The notes: a model not told the origin generated them from the sequence alone. DNA of 64,000 nucleotides from Streptomyces griseochromogenes (GCF_001542625.1 NZ_CP016279.1:9672001-9736000); one strand, 5' to 3'. Positions 14,572 through 24,004 are shown, counted from the first letter of the stretch. Numbers and translations: made by a program.

Positions 14572-14892
14572 GTGGCCTGGGTGCTGCTTGTGGTCGCCGG
14601 TCTGCTGGAAGTGGGCTGGTCGATCGGGATGAAGTACACCGACGGATTCACCCGGCTCGTGCCCAGTGTGCTCACCGGTGCCGGGATCGTCGCCAGCATG
14701 GTGTTGCTGTCGTACGCCGCGAAGTCCCTGCCGATCGGTACGGCGTACGGCGTGTGGGTGGGGATCGGGGCGGCCGGGGCGGCGGTGCTCGGCATGGTGG
14801 TGCTGGGTGAGCCGGTCACCGCCGCCCGGATTTTCTTCGTCTGTCTGCTGCTGGTCGCCGTGGTGGGGCTGAAGGCGACCAGCGGTCACTGA
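14572..14892 (+). CDS. Small multidrug resistance family guanidinium exporter (Gdx/SugE type)
   Basis: A 106-residue, four-helix SMR protein. GTG 14572 is preceded by GGAGG and gives the exact family length, with the essential Glu at position 13 (GLLEVGWSIGMKYT). The W16, K-Y-T and GFTRLVPS pattern in loop 1 matches the Gdx (formerly SugE) branch, which exchanges guanidinium for protons as a homodimer, not the EmrE drug branch. The upstream riboswitch supports this. Its end faces the convergent PBP gene, 14 bp away. Confidence 0.93.
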   Translation: MAWVLLVVAGLLEVGWSIGMKYTDGFTRLVPSVLTGAGIVASMVLLSYAAKSLPIGTAYGVWVGIGAAGAAVLGMVVLGEPVTAARIFFVCLLLVAVVGLKATSGH

Positions 14893-14906
14893 AGGTCGCT
14901 AGCCGG

Positions 14907-17900
14907 TCACTGTGGTTGGCCCGCTGTGACGCCGCCGTCCGTGGTGCCGACGTCGGTTCCGCCGTCGGTGGTCGTGCCGCCCCCGTCGGTACCGCCTGGT
15001 GCGCCGCCGCCGGTGGTCGTGCCACCGCCGTCGGTACCACCGGGTGTGCCGCCGCCCGTGGTGGTGGTGCCGCCGCCGTCGGTGGTCGCACCGCCGTTCG
15101 TCGTGGGGGTACCGCCGGTCGTGCCGCCGTTGGTGGGGGTGCCGGTGGTGTCACCGCCGGTCGTGCCGTGGGTCGGCTTGCCGCCGTCCGTGGGGGTGCC
15201 GGTGGTGCCGCCGTTGTCCTGGGTTCCGGTGGTGCCGGGTGTGGACGGGGCCTGCGAGGGGGGAGCCTGGACGTCGGCGCCCTGCTGGAGTTCTAGGTCG
15301 AAGTCGGAGACCGGCTTGCCCTTGAGTGCGTTGCGGGTGAACTGGGCCCAGATCTCGGTGGGTGCGCCGCCGCCGTTGATGCGGGGCAGGCCCAGTGCGC
15401 CGTAGAGCGGTTTGTGGCCGGCGGTGACCGGGTCCTGGCCCATGACGGAGACGACGGTGGCGAGTTCGGGGGTGTAGCCGGCGAACCAGGCCGCGGTGTC
15501 CTCCTCGGCGGTGCCGGTCTTGCCCGCGGCGGGGCGGCCGGCCTCCTGTGCCGCGGTGGCGGTGCCGTTGTCGACCACGCTCTGCAGGACGGAGGTGGTG
15601 GTGTCGGCGGCCTCGCGGCTGACGGCCTGCTTGACCGGCTCGTCGGGCAGCTTGACCTGTTCGGTGCCCTCCTTGGTGATCTTCTCGATCATCGTGTACG
15701 TGCCGTGCCTGCCGTGGTTGGCGAGGGTCGCGTACGCCTCGGCCATGTCGAGGACGCTGGCGGTGGCGGTGCCGAGGGCGATGGACGGGTAGGGCTGGAG
15801 GTCCTTGGTGTCGGAGGGGATGCCGAGGTCGACGGCGGTCTGCTTGACCTTGGCGGGGCCGACGTCGACGGCCATCTGGGCGTACACGGTGTTGACCGAC
15901 AGGTCGGTGGCCTTGCGGACGGTGATGTCGCCGTAGGACTTGGAGTCCTCGTTCTCGGGGGCGTAGGGGCCGCCGCTCCAGCCTTGTACGGGGCGCTTGT
16001 TGGTGCCGTCGTAGTAGGTGTTGGGGCTGACGGTCTGGCCGTCCTGGGTGGTCGAGCCGTTCTGGACCGCGGAGGTGAAGACGAACGGCTTGAAGGTGGA
16101 GCCGACCTGGAAGTCACCGCGGGTGGCACCGTTGGTGTACTGCTTCACGTAGTCGATGCCGCCGTACATGGCGACGACCTTGCCGGTCTTGGGGTCGACG
16201 GAGGCTCCGCCGGCGCGGACGTTGTTGTCGACCTTGTTGTTCTTCTTGTCCAGCTTGGACATCAGCCGGTCGTTCACGGCCTTGACGAAGGCGTTCTGCT
16301 TGTCCTTCTGGAAGGTCGTGGTGATGCGGTAGCCGCCCAGGGCCAGCTTGTCGGGGTCGATGATGTTGTTGGTGGTCAGGTAGTGCTTGACCGCCTCGAC
16401 GAGGTAGCCGCGCTGGCCGGACAGGCCGGTGGAGACGGTCTGTTCCTTCGGCATGGGGAACTTCATGCCGGTGCGCTTGGCCTCGCTGAGCCAGCCCTTC
16501 TTGACCATGCCGTCCAGGACGTAGTTCCAGCGGGCGAGGGCCGCGGACTTGTTCTCGGGGTGGGCGACGACGTCGTACTCGCTCGGGGCGTTGACGAGGG
16601 CGGCGAGGTAGGCGGCGCGGGCCGGGTCGAGGTCGGTGGCGTCCCTGCCGTAGTAGGCCTGGGCCGCGGCCTGGATGCCGTAGGCGTTGCGGCCGAAGTA
16701 GCTGGTGTTGAGGTAGCCCTCGAGGATCTGGTCCTTCGACTTGTTCTGGTCCAGCTTGATCGAGATGAAGAATTCCTTGGCCTTGCGGGTGATCGTCTGT
16801 TCCTGGGCCAGGTAGTAGTTCTTCACGTACTGCTGGGTGATGGTGGAGCCGGACTGCTTGCCCTTGCCGGTGGCGGTGTTCCAGCCGGCGCGGAGCATGG
16901 CCTTGGGGTCGACGGCGGACTCGGTGTAGAAGTCGCGGTCCTCGGCGGCCAGGACGGCGTGCTGGGCGTCCTTGGAGATCTGGGCGAGGCTGACGCTCTC
17001 GCGGTTGATCTTGCCGTCGCGGGCGAGCTGGGAGCCGTCGGCGTAGAGGTAGACGTTGCTCTGCTTGGTGGCGAGGGCGTTGGCCGGCGGGATCTTCACG
17101 AGCGAGTAGCCGAGGAAGAAGAGGCCGACGATCAGCAGGACGCCGATCACGAAGGTGCCGAGCACCATGCGCCAGGTGGGGATGAGCCGGCGCCAGCCGG
17201 TCCGCTTGGGCCGCTTGGGCTTCTTGCCGCCCTTGCCTCCGCCTCCGTCGCCGCCGCTGGCCGCGAGGGCGGCGGGTGCGTCGGCGGGGCCGGCTTCGGG
17301 GGTGCGGTTGGTGGGGGCGGCGCCCGGGGTGGCGCGGCCGGTGGAACCGGTGCCCGAAGGGGTGGAGCCGGTGCCGGGGTTGGCGCGGCTGGTGGAGCCG
17401 GTGCCCGAAGTGGTGCGGTCGGTGGGGGCCGTGCCCGGGGTGGCGCGGCCGGCAGCGGCAGCGGCACCCGCACCCGCCATACCGGCCTGGGCTGCCTTGG
17501 CGGCGCCGCCGGCCGCGGCGGCCTGGGCGCCCTTGGCCGCTCCGCTCGCCTTGCCGGACTGGGTCGGCCGGGACGGCGGCTGGGCCGGGCCGGCCTGCTG
17601 CGGGGCCTTGACGCGGCGGAGGACCTGGGTGCTCTCGGGCGCCGGGGCGTCCTTGGCCGTCTGCGGGGTGGCGGCCGCCTTGGCGGTGTCCGCCTTCGGG
17701 GTCGCGGGCGCCTCGTCCGGCTTGATGCGACGGAGGACCTGGGTGCTCTCGGGCGCCGGGGCGTCCTTGGCCGTCTGCGGGGTGGCGGCCGCCTTGGCGG
17801 TGTCCGCCTTCGGGGTCGCGGGCGCCTCGTCCGGCTTGATGCGACGGAGAATCTGGGTGCTCTCGGACGCCGGGGGCTGCTCGGACTCCTGAGGCTTGGC

Positions 17901-18437
17901 GCTCCCCTGGGACTCCCTGGACCGCTGAGGTCCGACGGAGCCCTTGGGCTTCCCGGAGACCGGGGAGTCGTCGGACCGCTGAGGTGCCGCCGGGCCCTGA
18001 GGCTTCCCGGACTTCTGGGCCGGCGTTTCCGGGCGCTTGGGCCGCTGGGACGCCTCGGCCGCCGGGGGGCTCTCATCCGAGTGGCCGTCCGTGCCGGTCC
18101 GTCCCGCACGGCTCGCCTGAGCGGCCAGCGCCGCCCGACGTGCCCGCGCCGCCTGCACCGAACCGGTGCCCGTACCACTACCGGCACCGGCACCGGCACC
18201 GGCACCGGGAAGCGTCTGGTCCCCGGACGTCCGGTCCGACCGGGCAGCGGAACCCTCCCGGTCCTGATCCCGGCCCCGGCCCTCGCCCCGACCGTCCTGG
18301 TCGTCCCGGGAACCCCCTCGGCCCTCGGTCACGTCCTCGCGGTTGCTCGGGCCCCCCTGCTCTCCGGGCCCTTCAGCCGGCAGCGGTTCTTTCGGCGCTC
18401 CGCCTTCGTTCTGCTGCGGCTGCGGCTCGTCGCTCAT
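14907..18437 (-). CDS. Bifunctional class A penicillin-binding protein with low-complexity arms
   Basis: A 1176-residue peptidoglycan synthase. ATG 18437 (MSDEPQPQQNE) has AGGAG upstream. The first 415 or so residues are cytoplasmic, rich in Pro, Ala, Gln, Ser and charged residues, and include a perfect 38-residue tandem repeat. A membrane anchor follows (about 420-445, VIGVLLIVGLFFLGYSLV). Then comes the GT51 transglycosylase (AEDRDFYTE, GSTITQQYVKNYYL) and the transpeptidase with active-site STFK (about 779), SVN and KTGT (about 971). The C-terminal 120 residues are a Thr/Gly/Pro-rich tail. Core length is normal; the two disordered arms are unusually long. Confidence 0.95.
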   Translation of the reverse strand: MSDEPQPQQNEGGAPKEPLPAEGPGEQGGPSNREDVTEGRGGSRDDQDGRGEGRGRDQDREGSAARSDRTSGDQTLPGAGAGAGAGSGTGTGSVQAARARRAALAAQASRAGRTGTDGHSDESPPAAEASQRPKRPETPAQKSGKPQGPAAPQRSDDSPVSGKPKGSVGPQRSRESQGSAKPQESEQPPASESTQILRRIKPDEAPATPKADTAKAAATPQTAKDAPAPESTQVLRRIKPDEAPATPKADTAKAAATPQTAKDAPAPESTQVLRRVKAPQQAGPAQPPSRPTQSGKASGAAKGAQAAAAGGAAKAAQAGMAGAGAAAAAGRATPGTAPTDRTTSGTGSTSRANPGTGSTPSGTGSTGRATPGAAPTNRTPEAGPADAPAALAASGGDGGGGKGGKKPKRPKRTGWRRLIPTWRMVLGTFVIGVLLIVGLFFLGYSLVKIPPANALATKQSNVYLYADGSQLARDGKINRESVSLAQISKDAQHAVLAAEDRDFYTESAVDPKAMLRAGWNTATGKGKQSGSTITQQYVKNYYLAQEQTITRKAKEFFISIKLDQNKSKDQILEGYLNTSYFGRNAYGIQAAAQAYYGRDATDLDPARAAYLAALVNAPSEYDVVAHPENKSAALARWNYVLDGMVKKGWLSEAKRTGMKFPMPKEQTVSTGLSGQRGYLVEAVKHYLTTNNIIDPDKLALGGYRITTTFQKDKQNAFVKAVNDRLMSKLDKKNNKVDNNVRAGGASVDPKTGKVVAMYGGIDYVKQYTNGATRGDFQVGSTFKPFVFTSAVQNGSTTQDGQTVSPNTYYDGTNKRPVQGWSGGPYAPENEDSKSYGDITVRKATDLSVNTVYAQMAVDVGPAKVKQTAVDLGIPSDTKDLQPYPSIALGTATASVLDMAEAYATLANHGRHGTYTMIEKITKEGTEQVKLPDEPVKQAVSREAADTTTSVLQSVVDNGTATAAQEAGRPAAGKTGTAEEDTAAWFAGYTPELATVVSVMGQDPVTAGHKPLYGALGLPRINGGGAPTEIWAQFTRNALKGKPVSDFDLELQQGADVQAPPSQAPSTPGTTGTQDNGGTTGTPTDGGKPTHGTTGGDTTGTPTNGGTTGGTPTTNGGATTDGGGTTTTGGGTPGGTDGGGTTTGGGAPGGTDGGGTTTDGGTDVGTTDGGVTAGQPQ
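17618..17860. repeat. 114 bp tandem repeat inside the PBP gene
   Basis: A 114 bp unit starts at 17618, 17732 and 17846 (GGAGGACCTGGG, then GGAGAATCTGGG in the third). The first two copies are essentially identical and the third diverges after about 20 bp. Each encodes 38 residues (STQVLRRIKPDEAPATPKAD and 18 more) in the cytoplasmic arm. The near-identity points to recent duplication or continuing homogenisation. Confidence 0.92.
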
Positions 18438-18642
18438 GTCGTGCACGGACTCCTGTTTCGCGTCGTACGTTTCCCGTACGCCTCGTACGCCTTCTGCGCC
18501 CCCTGTTTGAAGACTCTCGCACCTGGCGTTCCGTTCCCGGTTCCGGTCACGCTTCCGGCACGGAAAATGCGTGGCCGGCTGCCGGGCCTCCGGACTAGGC
18601 TCCTGCGCTTCGGTGTCGAGCGGTCCAGGGAGGTCGACTGCT

Positions 18643-19443
18643 GTGGGCGCGGGACGGTTGTACGTGGCCGTCGCAGCGGGCGGATTCAGACGGTACGCGA
18701 CGTATCGGGCGGCGACTGCGGCAGGGGTGTTCACCAACACGGCCTTCGGGCTGATTCTCGTGTACACGTATCGCGCGCTCTGGGACGAGAAACCACACCT
18801 CGGGGGGTACGACCAGGCGCAGATGCTGACGTATGTGTGGCTCGGTCAGGCGCTCTTGTCGACGCTCGCGATCGGGGGCGGCGGCGTCGAGGACGAGTTG
18901 ATGGAACGCATCCGTACGGGGGACGTGGCGATCGACCTGTACCGGCCCGCCGATCTTCAGCTGTGGTGGCTCGCCGCCGATCTCGGCCGGGCCTTCTTCC
19001 AGCTGCTGGGGCGGGGGGTGATCCCGTTCGCCTTCGGCGCCCTGTGTTTTCCGGTGTACCTGCCCAGGGACGCGGGCACCTGGGCGGCCTTCTTCATCGC
19101 GGTGCTGCTGGCGATGGTGGTCGGCTTCGGGATCCGTTTCCTGGTGGTGCTGAGCACGTTCTGGCTGCTGGACGGCACGGGTGTGTCTCAGATGGTGTGG
19201 CTGCTCGGGTTCTTCTGCTCGGGGATGCTGCTGCCGCTGAACGTCTTCCCGGGCGCACTCGGCGAGATCGTACGGGTCCTGCCGTGGTCCTCGCTGCTGC
19301 AGGCGCCGGCGGACATTCTGCTGGGGCACGCGGATCCGCTGGGTACCTATCTGTTCCAGGCGGCGTGGGCGGCGGCGCTGCTGGGCGTGGGCCGGCTGGT
19401 GCAGTCGGCGGCGACGCGGCGGGTGGTGGTCCAAGGTGGGTGA
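18643..19443 (+). CDS. ABC-2 type transporter permease, first subunit
   Basis: A 266-residue, six-helix permease. GTG 18643 was chosen for the AGGGAGG ribosome site 9 bp upstream; the open frame extends earlier without one. It begins GAGRLYVAVAAGGFRRYATY, an N-terminal amphipathic segment usual in ABC-2 permeases, and contains GGGGVEDELMERIRTGDVAIDLYRP in the first large loop. It forms an operon with a second permease (8 bp overlap) and an ATPase. Export substrate unknown; two-permease sets of this type have been linked to export of lipids, antibiotics or toxic cations. Confidence 0.88.
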   Translation: MGAGRLYVAVAAGGFRRYATYRAATAAGVFTNTAFGLILVYTYRALWDEKPHLGGYDQAQMLTYVWLGQALLSTLAIGGGGVEDELMERIRTGDVAIDLYRPADLQLWWLAADLGRAFFQLLGRGVIPFAFGALCFPVYLPRDAGTWAAFFIAVLLAMVVGFGIRFLVVLSTFWLLDGTGVSQMVWLLGFFCSGMLLPLNVFPGALGEIVRVLPWSSLLQAPADILLGHADPLGTYLFQAAWAAALLGVGRLVQSAATRRVVVQGG

Positions 19444-20257
19444 GGGCAGCAGGCTGGTGGCGGGCGCGCGGACCTATTGGCTGATCGCGGGCATGTGGGT
19501 GCGGTCCACGATGGCTTATCGGGCGTCCTTCGTGATGACCACGTTCGGGAACTTCGCGGCGACCTTCTTCGACTTCGTCACGATCATGCTGATGTTCTCG
19601 CGGGTGGACGCGCTCGGTGGCTATTCGCTGCCGGAGGTGGCGTTCCTGTACGGGCTGTCCGGCGTGTCCTTCGGGCTGGCCGATCTGGTGATCGGGTCGA
19701 TGGAGCGGCTGGGGCGGCGGGTGCGGGACGGCACGCTGGACACGCTGCTGGTGCGGCCGGCGCCGGTGCTGGCGCAGGTGGCGGCCGACCGGTTCGCGCT
19801 GAGGCGGCTGGGCCGGGTGACGCAGGGGCTGCTGGTGCTGGGCTGGTCGCTGACCCGTGTCGAGATCGACTGGACGGCGGCGCGGCTGCTGCTGATGCCG
19901 GTGATGGTGGCGAGCGGGTTCGGGATCTTCTGCGCGGTGTTCGTGGCGGGGGCGGCGTTCCAGTTCCTCGCGCAGGACGCCTCGGAGGTGCAGAACGCGT
20001 TCACGTACGGCGGTACGACCTTGTTGCAGTATCCGCCGACGGTGTTCGCGAAGGAGCTGGTGCGCGGGGTGACGTTCGTGCTGCCGCTGGCCTTCGTGAA
20101 CTGGCTGCCGGCGACCTACGTGCTGGGCCGGCCGTATCCGCTGGGTCTGCCGGGCTGGGTCGCGTTCGCGTCGCCGCTGGTGGCGGTGGCGTGCTGTGCG
20201 CTGGCCGGGCTGGCGTGGCGGGCGGGACTTCGTTCGTATCGGAGCACAGGGAGCTAG
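19436..20257 (+). CDS. ABC-2 type transporter permease, second subunit
   Basis: A 273-residue permease with about six membrane helices, starting at GTG 19436 inside the end of the first permease gene (8 bp overlap). It begins with a short polar N-terminus and ARTYWLIAGMWVRSTMAYRA. GTLDTLLVRPAPVLAQVAAD in the cytoplasmic loop is the position that contacts the ATPase in this family. With the first permease it most likely forms the membrane heterodimer. The ATPase gene begins 4 bp after its stop. Confidence 0.88.
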   Translation: MGEGSRLVAGARTYWLIAGMWVRSTMAYRASFVMTTFGNFAATFFDFVTIMLMFSRVDALGGYSLPEVAFLYGLSGVSFGLADLVIGSMERLGRRVRDGTLDTLLVRPAPVLAQVAADRFALRRLGRVTQGLLVLGWSLTRVEIDWTAARLLLMPVMVASGFGIFCAVFVAGAAFQFLAQDASEVQNAFTYGGTTLLQYPPTVFAKELVRGVTFVLPLAFVNWLPATYVLGRPYPLGLPGWVAFASPLVAVACCALAGLAWRAGLRSYRSTGS

Positions 20258-20261
20258 CGGG

Positions 20262-21251
20262 ATGCCGGACAGTGACGTCATGGAACCGGACGGTGCCTTC
20301 ATCGCCCTGGAGAAGGTCGAGAAGGTCTTCGAGGTACGCAAGAAGGCCGGGTTCCTCAAACGGGAGCGGCGGCAGGTGCGGGCGGTGGACTCGATCTCGT
20401 TCACCGTGGCGCGCGGTGAGATGGTCGGCTACATCGGGCCGAACGGTGCCGGGAAGTCGACGACGATCAAGATGCTGACCGGCATCCTGACGCCGAGCGC
20501 GGGCCGGCTGCGGGTGGCGGGGATCGATCCCTCGCGGCAGCGGACGCGGCTGGCGCATCGCATCGGTGTGGTGTTCGGGCAGCGGACGACGCTGTGGTGG
20601 GACCTGCCGCTGATCGACTCCTACCGGCTGGCGCACCGCATGTACCGGATCCCGGACGCCCGGTTCCGGGAGAATCTGGACCGGTGTGTGGAACTCCTGG
20701 AGCTGGGCGATCTGTTGGACGTGCCGGTGCGGCAGCTGTCGCTGGGGCAGCGGATGCGCGGGGACATCGCGGCGGCGCTGCTGCACGATCCGGAGGTGCT
20801 GTACCTGGACGAGCCGACGATCGGTCTGGATGTGGTGTCCAAGGCGAAGGTGCGGGGTTTCCTGAAGGAGTTGAACGCCGCGCGCGGGACGACGGTGCTG
20901 CTGACGACGCACGATCTGCAGGACATCGAGCAGTTGTGCTCGCGGGTGATGGTGATCGACCACGGACGGCTGATGTACGACGGTGCGCTGGCGGGGCTGC
21001 ACGAGGCCGGGGAGAGCGAGCGGACGCTGGTGGTGGATCTGGAGCGGGAGCTGCCGCCGATCGAGGTGCCGTCCTGCCGGGTGGTGCGGGTGGAAGGGCC
21101 GCGGCAGTGGCTGGCGTTCGCGGCGGGGCAGTCGGCGGCGCCGCTGGTGGCGTCGATCGCGGCCGAGTATCCGCTGGTGGATCTGTCGGTGCGGGAGCCG
21201 GACATCGAGGCCGTCATCGCGAAGATGTACGCCGGGAAGGCCGTCTCGTAG
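20262..21251 (+). CDS. ABC transporter ATP-binding protein (ABC-2 exporter)
   Basis: A 329-residue ATPase. Walker A is GPNGAGKST, the signature is a variant LSLGQR (LSGGQ in most families), Walker B is VLYLDEPT, and the switch His is in LLTTHD. ATG 20262 has GGGAG 12 bp upstream. An insertion before Walker A (KKAGFLKRERRQVRAVDSIS) marks the subfamily in which the first strand carries an extra loop. The C-terminal 80 residues form the accessory domain usual for DrrA-like exporters. It energises the two upstream permeases. Confidence 0.93.
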   Translation: MPDSDVMEPDGAFIALEKVEKVFEVRKKAGFLKRERRQVRAVDSISFTVARGEMVGYIGPNGAGKSTTIKMLTGILTPSAGRLRVAGIDPSRQRTRLAHRIGVVFGQRTTLWWDLPLIDSYRLAHRMYRIPDARFRENLDRCVELLELGDLLDVPVRQLSLGQRMRGDIAAALLHDPEVLYLDEPTIGLDVVSKAKVRGFLKELNAARGTTVLLTTHDLQDIEQLCSRVMVIDHGRLMYDGALAGLHEAGESERTLVVDLERELPPIEVPSCRVVRVEGPRQWLAFAAGQSAAPLVASIAAEYPLVDLSVREPDIEAVIAKMYAGKAVS

Positions 21252-21261
21252 GCTTTCCGTC

Positions 21262-21960
21262 ATGAGCGACGACGCAGTCCCGGAACTCCGCGCATCCGAC
21301 GCCGACCGCGAACGGGTCGCCGAGGTGCTGCGGGACGCCCTTGCCGAGGGACGCCTGGACATGGGGGAGTTCGAGGAGCGGCTGGAGGCGGCGTACAAGG
21401 CGCGTACGTACGCCGAGCTGGCGCCGATCACCCGTGATCTGCCCGCGTCCGGGGCGGTGGCGCCCCCTCCCGTGTCCTTCGCCAAGGAGCCGGTGGACGG
21501 CGGTGGTTGGGCGAACCGGATCGTCGGCGGCGGGGAGTCGCCGCAGATCGCGCTCGCGGTCATGTCCGGGTTCGAGCGCAAGGGCCGCTGGAAGGTGCAC
21601 AAGCGGTTCAATTGCCTCGCCTTCTGGGGCGGTGGTGAGCTGGATCTACGCGAGGCGGACTTCGCGGCCCGCGAGGTCGAGATCAACTGTGTGGCGATCA
21701 TGGGCGGGGTGCAGGTGATCGTGCCGCCGGGCGTCGAGGTCGTGGTGCGCGGGATCGGCATCATGGGCGGCTTCGAGCATCCCAAGGGCGACGAGCGGCC
21801 CGATCCGGGGGCGCCACGGGTGGTGATCGGCGGGTTCGCGTTCTGGGGCGGGGTCGGTGTGGCACGCAAGATCACGCGGGCCGAGCAGCAGCGGCTGAAG
21901 GAGCAGCGCCGGCAGGAGAAGCTGGAGCGCAAGGAGCGGCGCAGGCTGAAGGGGTGGTGA
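21262..21960 (+). CDS. DUF1707 domain protein with LiaF-like repeats
   Basis: A 232-residue protein. Residues 8-58 are the DUF1707 SHOCT-like domain (LRASDADRERVAEVLRDALA then GRLDMGEFEERLEAAYKART). Residues 90-200 carry repeated glycine-rich beta segments (VMSGFERKGRW, LAFWGGGELDL, VAIMGGVQVIV, IGIMGGF), as in the cell-wall-active LiaF family. A highly basic, Glu/Gln-rich helix closes the protein (KRQEKLERKERRRLKGW type). No membrane segment is evident. It starts 10 bp after the ABC operon and may be co-transcribed with it. Confidence 0.85.
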   Translation: MSDDAVPELRASDADRERVAEVLRDALAEGRLDMGEFEERLEAAYKARTYAELAPITRDLPASGAVAPPPVSFAKEPVDGGGWANRIVGGGESPQIALAVMSGFERKGRWKVHKRFNCLAFWGGGELDLREADFAAREVEINCVAIMGGVQVIVPPGVEVVVRGIGIMGGFEHPKGDERPDPGAPRVVIGGFAFWGGVGVARKITRAEQQRLKEQRRQEKLERKERRRLKGW

Positions 21961-21984
21961 GTCCGGGGGTGGCGGCCGAGGTCC

Positions 21985-22001
21985 CTGGGGCTCCGCCCCA
22001 G
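21985..22001. terminator. Short hairpin, probable terminator of the ABC/DUF1707 operon
   Basis: CTGGGGC and GCCCCAG pair around TCC. The sequence CTGGGGCTCCGCCCCAG is a frequent intergenic hairpin in Streptomyces and lies 24 bp after the DUF1707 stop codon. Confidence 0.7.
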
Positions 22002-22031
22002 ACCCCGGCCTGTGCCCACCCACCGCCCGAC

Positions 22032-22290
22032 TCGGTCGGCCGAAAAGGTGCCGCCAGGCCTCCACTCGCTCAGCCGAGAACGCACCGCAGCCCTCCAGCC
22101 GGCCGGCCGAGAAGCCCCCGTCGACCCTCCACTCGGTCCGCCGAGAAGACCCCGTCGGCCCTAGAAGACGCCGTCAACTCCCCACTCGGTCCGCCAAGAA
22201 GACCCTGTCGGCCCTCCACTCGGTCGGCCGAGAAGGCCCCGTCGGTCCTCCGCTCGGTTCGGTGAGAAGGTGCCGCAGGGCCCCCGTTGC
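22032..22290. repeat. Seven degenerate 34 bp tandem repeats
   Basis: Units start at 22032, 22066, 22099, 22133, 22186, 22220 and 22254, so the spacings are 34, 33, 34, 53, 34 and 34. Each starts TCGGTCGGCCGAGAAG (with variants) and continues CCCCGTCGGCCCTCCAC. The TCGGNCGGCCGA core is itself palindromic. Copies differ at 3-10 positions, so this is an ageing minisatellite. The fourth interval carries a 19 bp extra segment. Confidence 0.88.
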
Positions 22291-22292
22291 CG

Positions 22293-22694
22293 CTACGGCG
22301 TGCAGACCTTGGTCAGTTGGCCTGCGGCGTCGGTGACGGGGCTGAGGTCGGGGGTCTTGTCGCCGTTCTTGAGGGCGGTGCGGACGTTTCCGACGGCCTT
22401 GTCCAGGCTGTCGACCGCCTTGTTGACGTCGGCGTTGTCGGTCTTGTCGCCGATCTTCTTCAGGTCCTTCTCGATGGAGTCGAGGGAGGCGTCGGCCTGG
22501 GTGGGGTCTTTCGCCGCGTTCTCCACGGCCTGCTGGAGGTCGGTGACGCTGTCGGCGATGGAGTCGGCGGTCTGCACGCAGTCCAGGGCCTTGTTGACGG
22601 CGTCGCAGCCGGTGGTGAGGCCCGCGGTGAGCGCGACGGTCGCGACGGCGGCGGCGACGGCGGCGAGGCGGCCTCGGCGTCGGGTGGCGGCCAT
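22293..22694 (-). CDS. Secreted or lipid-anchored helical protein of unknown function
   Basis: A 133-residue protein from ATG 22694, with GGGAGGGAA upstream. It has a basic Arg-rich start, a hydrophobic signal segment (about 10-27, AAVAAAVATVALTAGLTTGC) and then a charged alpha-helical domain rich in Asp and Lys (LQQAVENAAKDPTQADAS). The Cys at the signal end fits a lipobox only loosely (TTGC, Thr at -3), so lipidation is uncertain. Three Cys in total, one at the C-terminus (KVCTP). The family is not recognised. Confidence 0.7.
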   Translation of the reverse strand: MAATRRRGRLAAVAAAVATVALTAGLTTGCDAVNKALDCVQTADSIADSVTDLQQAVENAAKDPTQADASLDSIEKDLKKIGDKTDNADVNKAVDSLDKAVGNVRTALKNGDKTPDLSPVTDAAGQLTKVCTP

Positions 22695-22821
22695 GGTGAT
22701 GTGTTCCCTCCCCTTGATACGGCTGACCGGGCGCACGGTGATGGGCCGTGCGCCCGTATCCAAGGACGCCGGGGAGGGGGCGGGGGTTGCCCGCGCGAAC
22801 CCTCGGGCTTTGGCCTTCCCT

Positions 22822-23559
<738 letters not shown>

Positions 23560-23652
23560 GGCGCTGAGCCTATCCGGAGTGACGGAAGGGGCCCCTCCCC
23601 GGTGGGAAGAGCACCGGTGGGAAGGGCCCCTTTCGCCGTGAACCCGGTGGGT

Positions 23653-23886
23653 TCACATCATGTCTTCGATCTCCGCGGCGATCGGGTCGGCGTCGGTGCC
23701 GATGACGACCTGGATGGCGGTACCCATCTTGACGACGCCGTGGGCGCCGGCGGCCTTCAGGGCGGCCTCGTCGACCAGCGAGGCGTCGGACACCTCGGTG
23801 CGGAGCCGGGTGATGCAGCCCTCGATCTCCTCGATGTTGTCGATACCGCCGAGGCCGGCGACGATCTTCTCAGCCTTGCTGGCCAT
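23653..23886 (-). CDS. nagF: PTS EIIB component, N-acetylglucosamine type
   Basis: A 77-residue phosphocarrier. ATG 23886 gives MASKAEKIVAGLGGIDNIEE, the full glucose-family EIIB domain start. The phosphorylated Cys is C24 (IEGCITRLR). In S. coelicolor the free EIIB NagF serves the separate EIIC permease NagE2 for GlcNAc uptake; this gene has the same arrangement beside two EIIC genes. It is divergent from the first EIIC gene, and a DasR-type operator lies between them. Confidence 0.92.
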   Translation of the reverse strand: MASKAEKIVAGLGGIDNIEEIEGCITRLRTEVSDASLVDEAALKAAGAHGVVKMGTAIQVVIGTDADPIAAEIEDMM

Positions 23887-24004
23887 GTTCCTTCTCCCTG
23901 ATCCGAACCGCTTTGTCGCAGTAACCCACAGTTGGCCCATCTTTGCGAGCGGTCATGCCGTGCGTGCCGAATGATGGCGATCACGACAGCGGAACCGTCC
24001 GCCG

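Larger units (their letters stand above)
21961..22292. other. 332 bp intergenic stretch with hairpin and degenerate repeats
   Basis: It lies between the stops of two convergent genes and holds no gene. It begins with a common Streptomyces hairpin (21985-22001). It then carries seven degenerate copies of a roughly 34 bp unit from 22032 to about 22290, recorded separately. Confidence 0.85.

Noticed and set aside
15414..19484. Very long plus-strand open frame across the PBP gene
   Set aside because: It is the antisense of the PBP coding sequence; composition (Gly/Val/Leu rich, no domain) is that of a shadow frame.
22032..22290. Possible CRISPR array (regular spacing of 34 bp repeats)
   Set aside because: The repeat copies differ at several positions, the units follow each other without distinct spacers, and no cas genes lie nearby.
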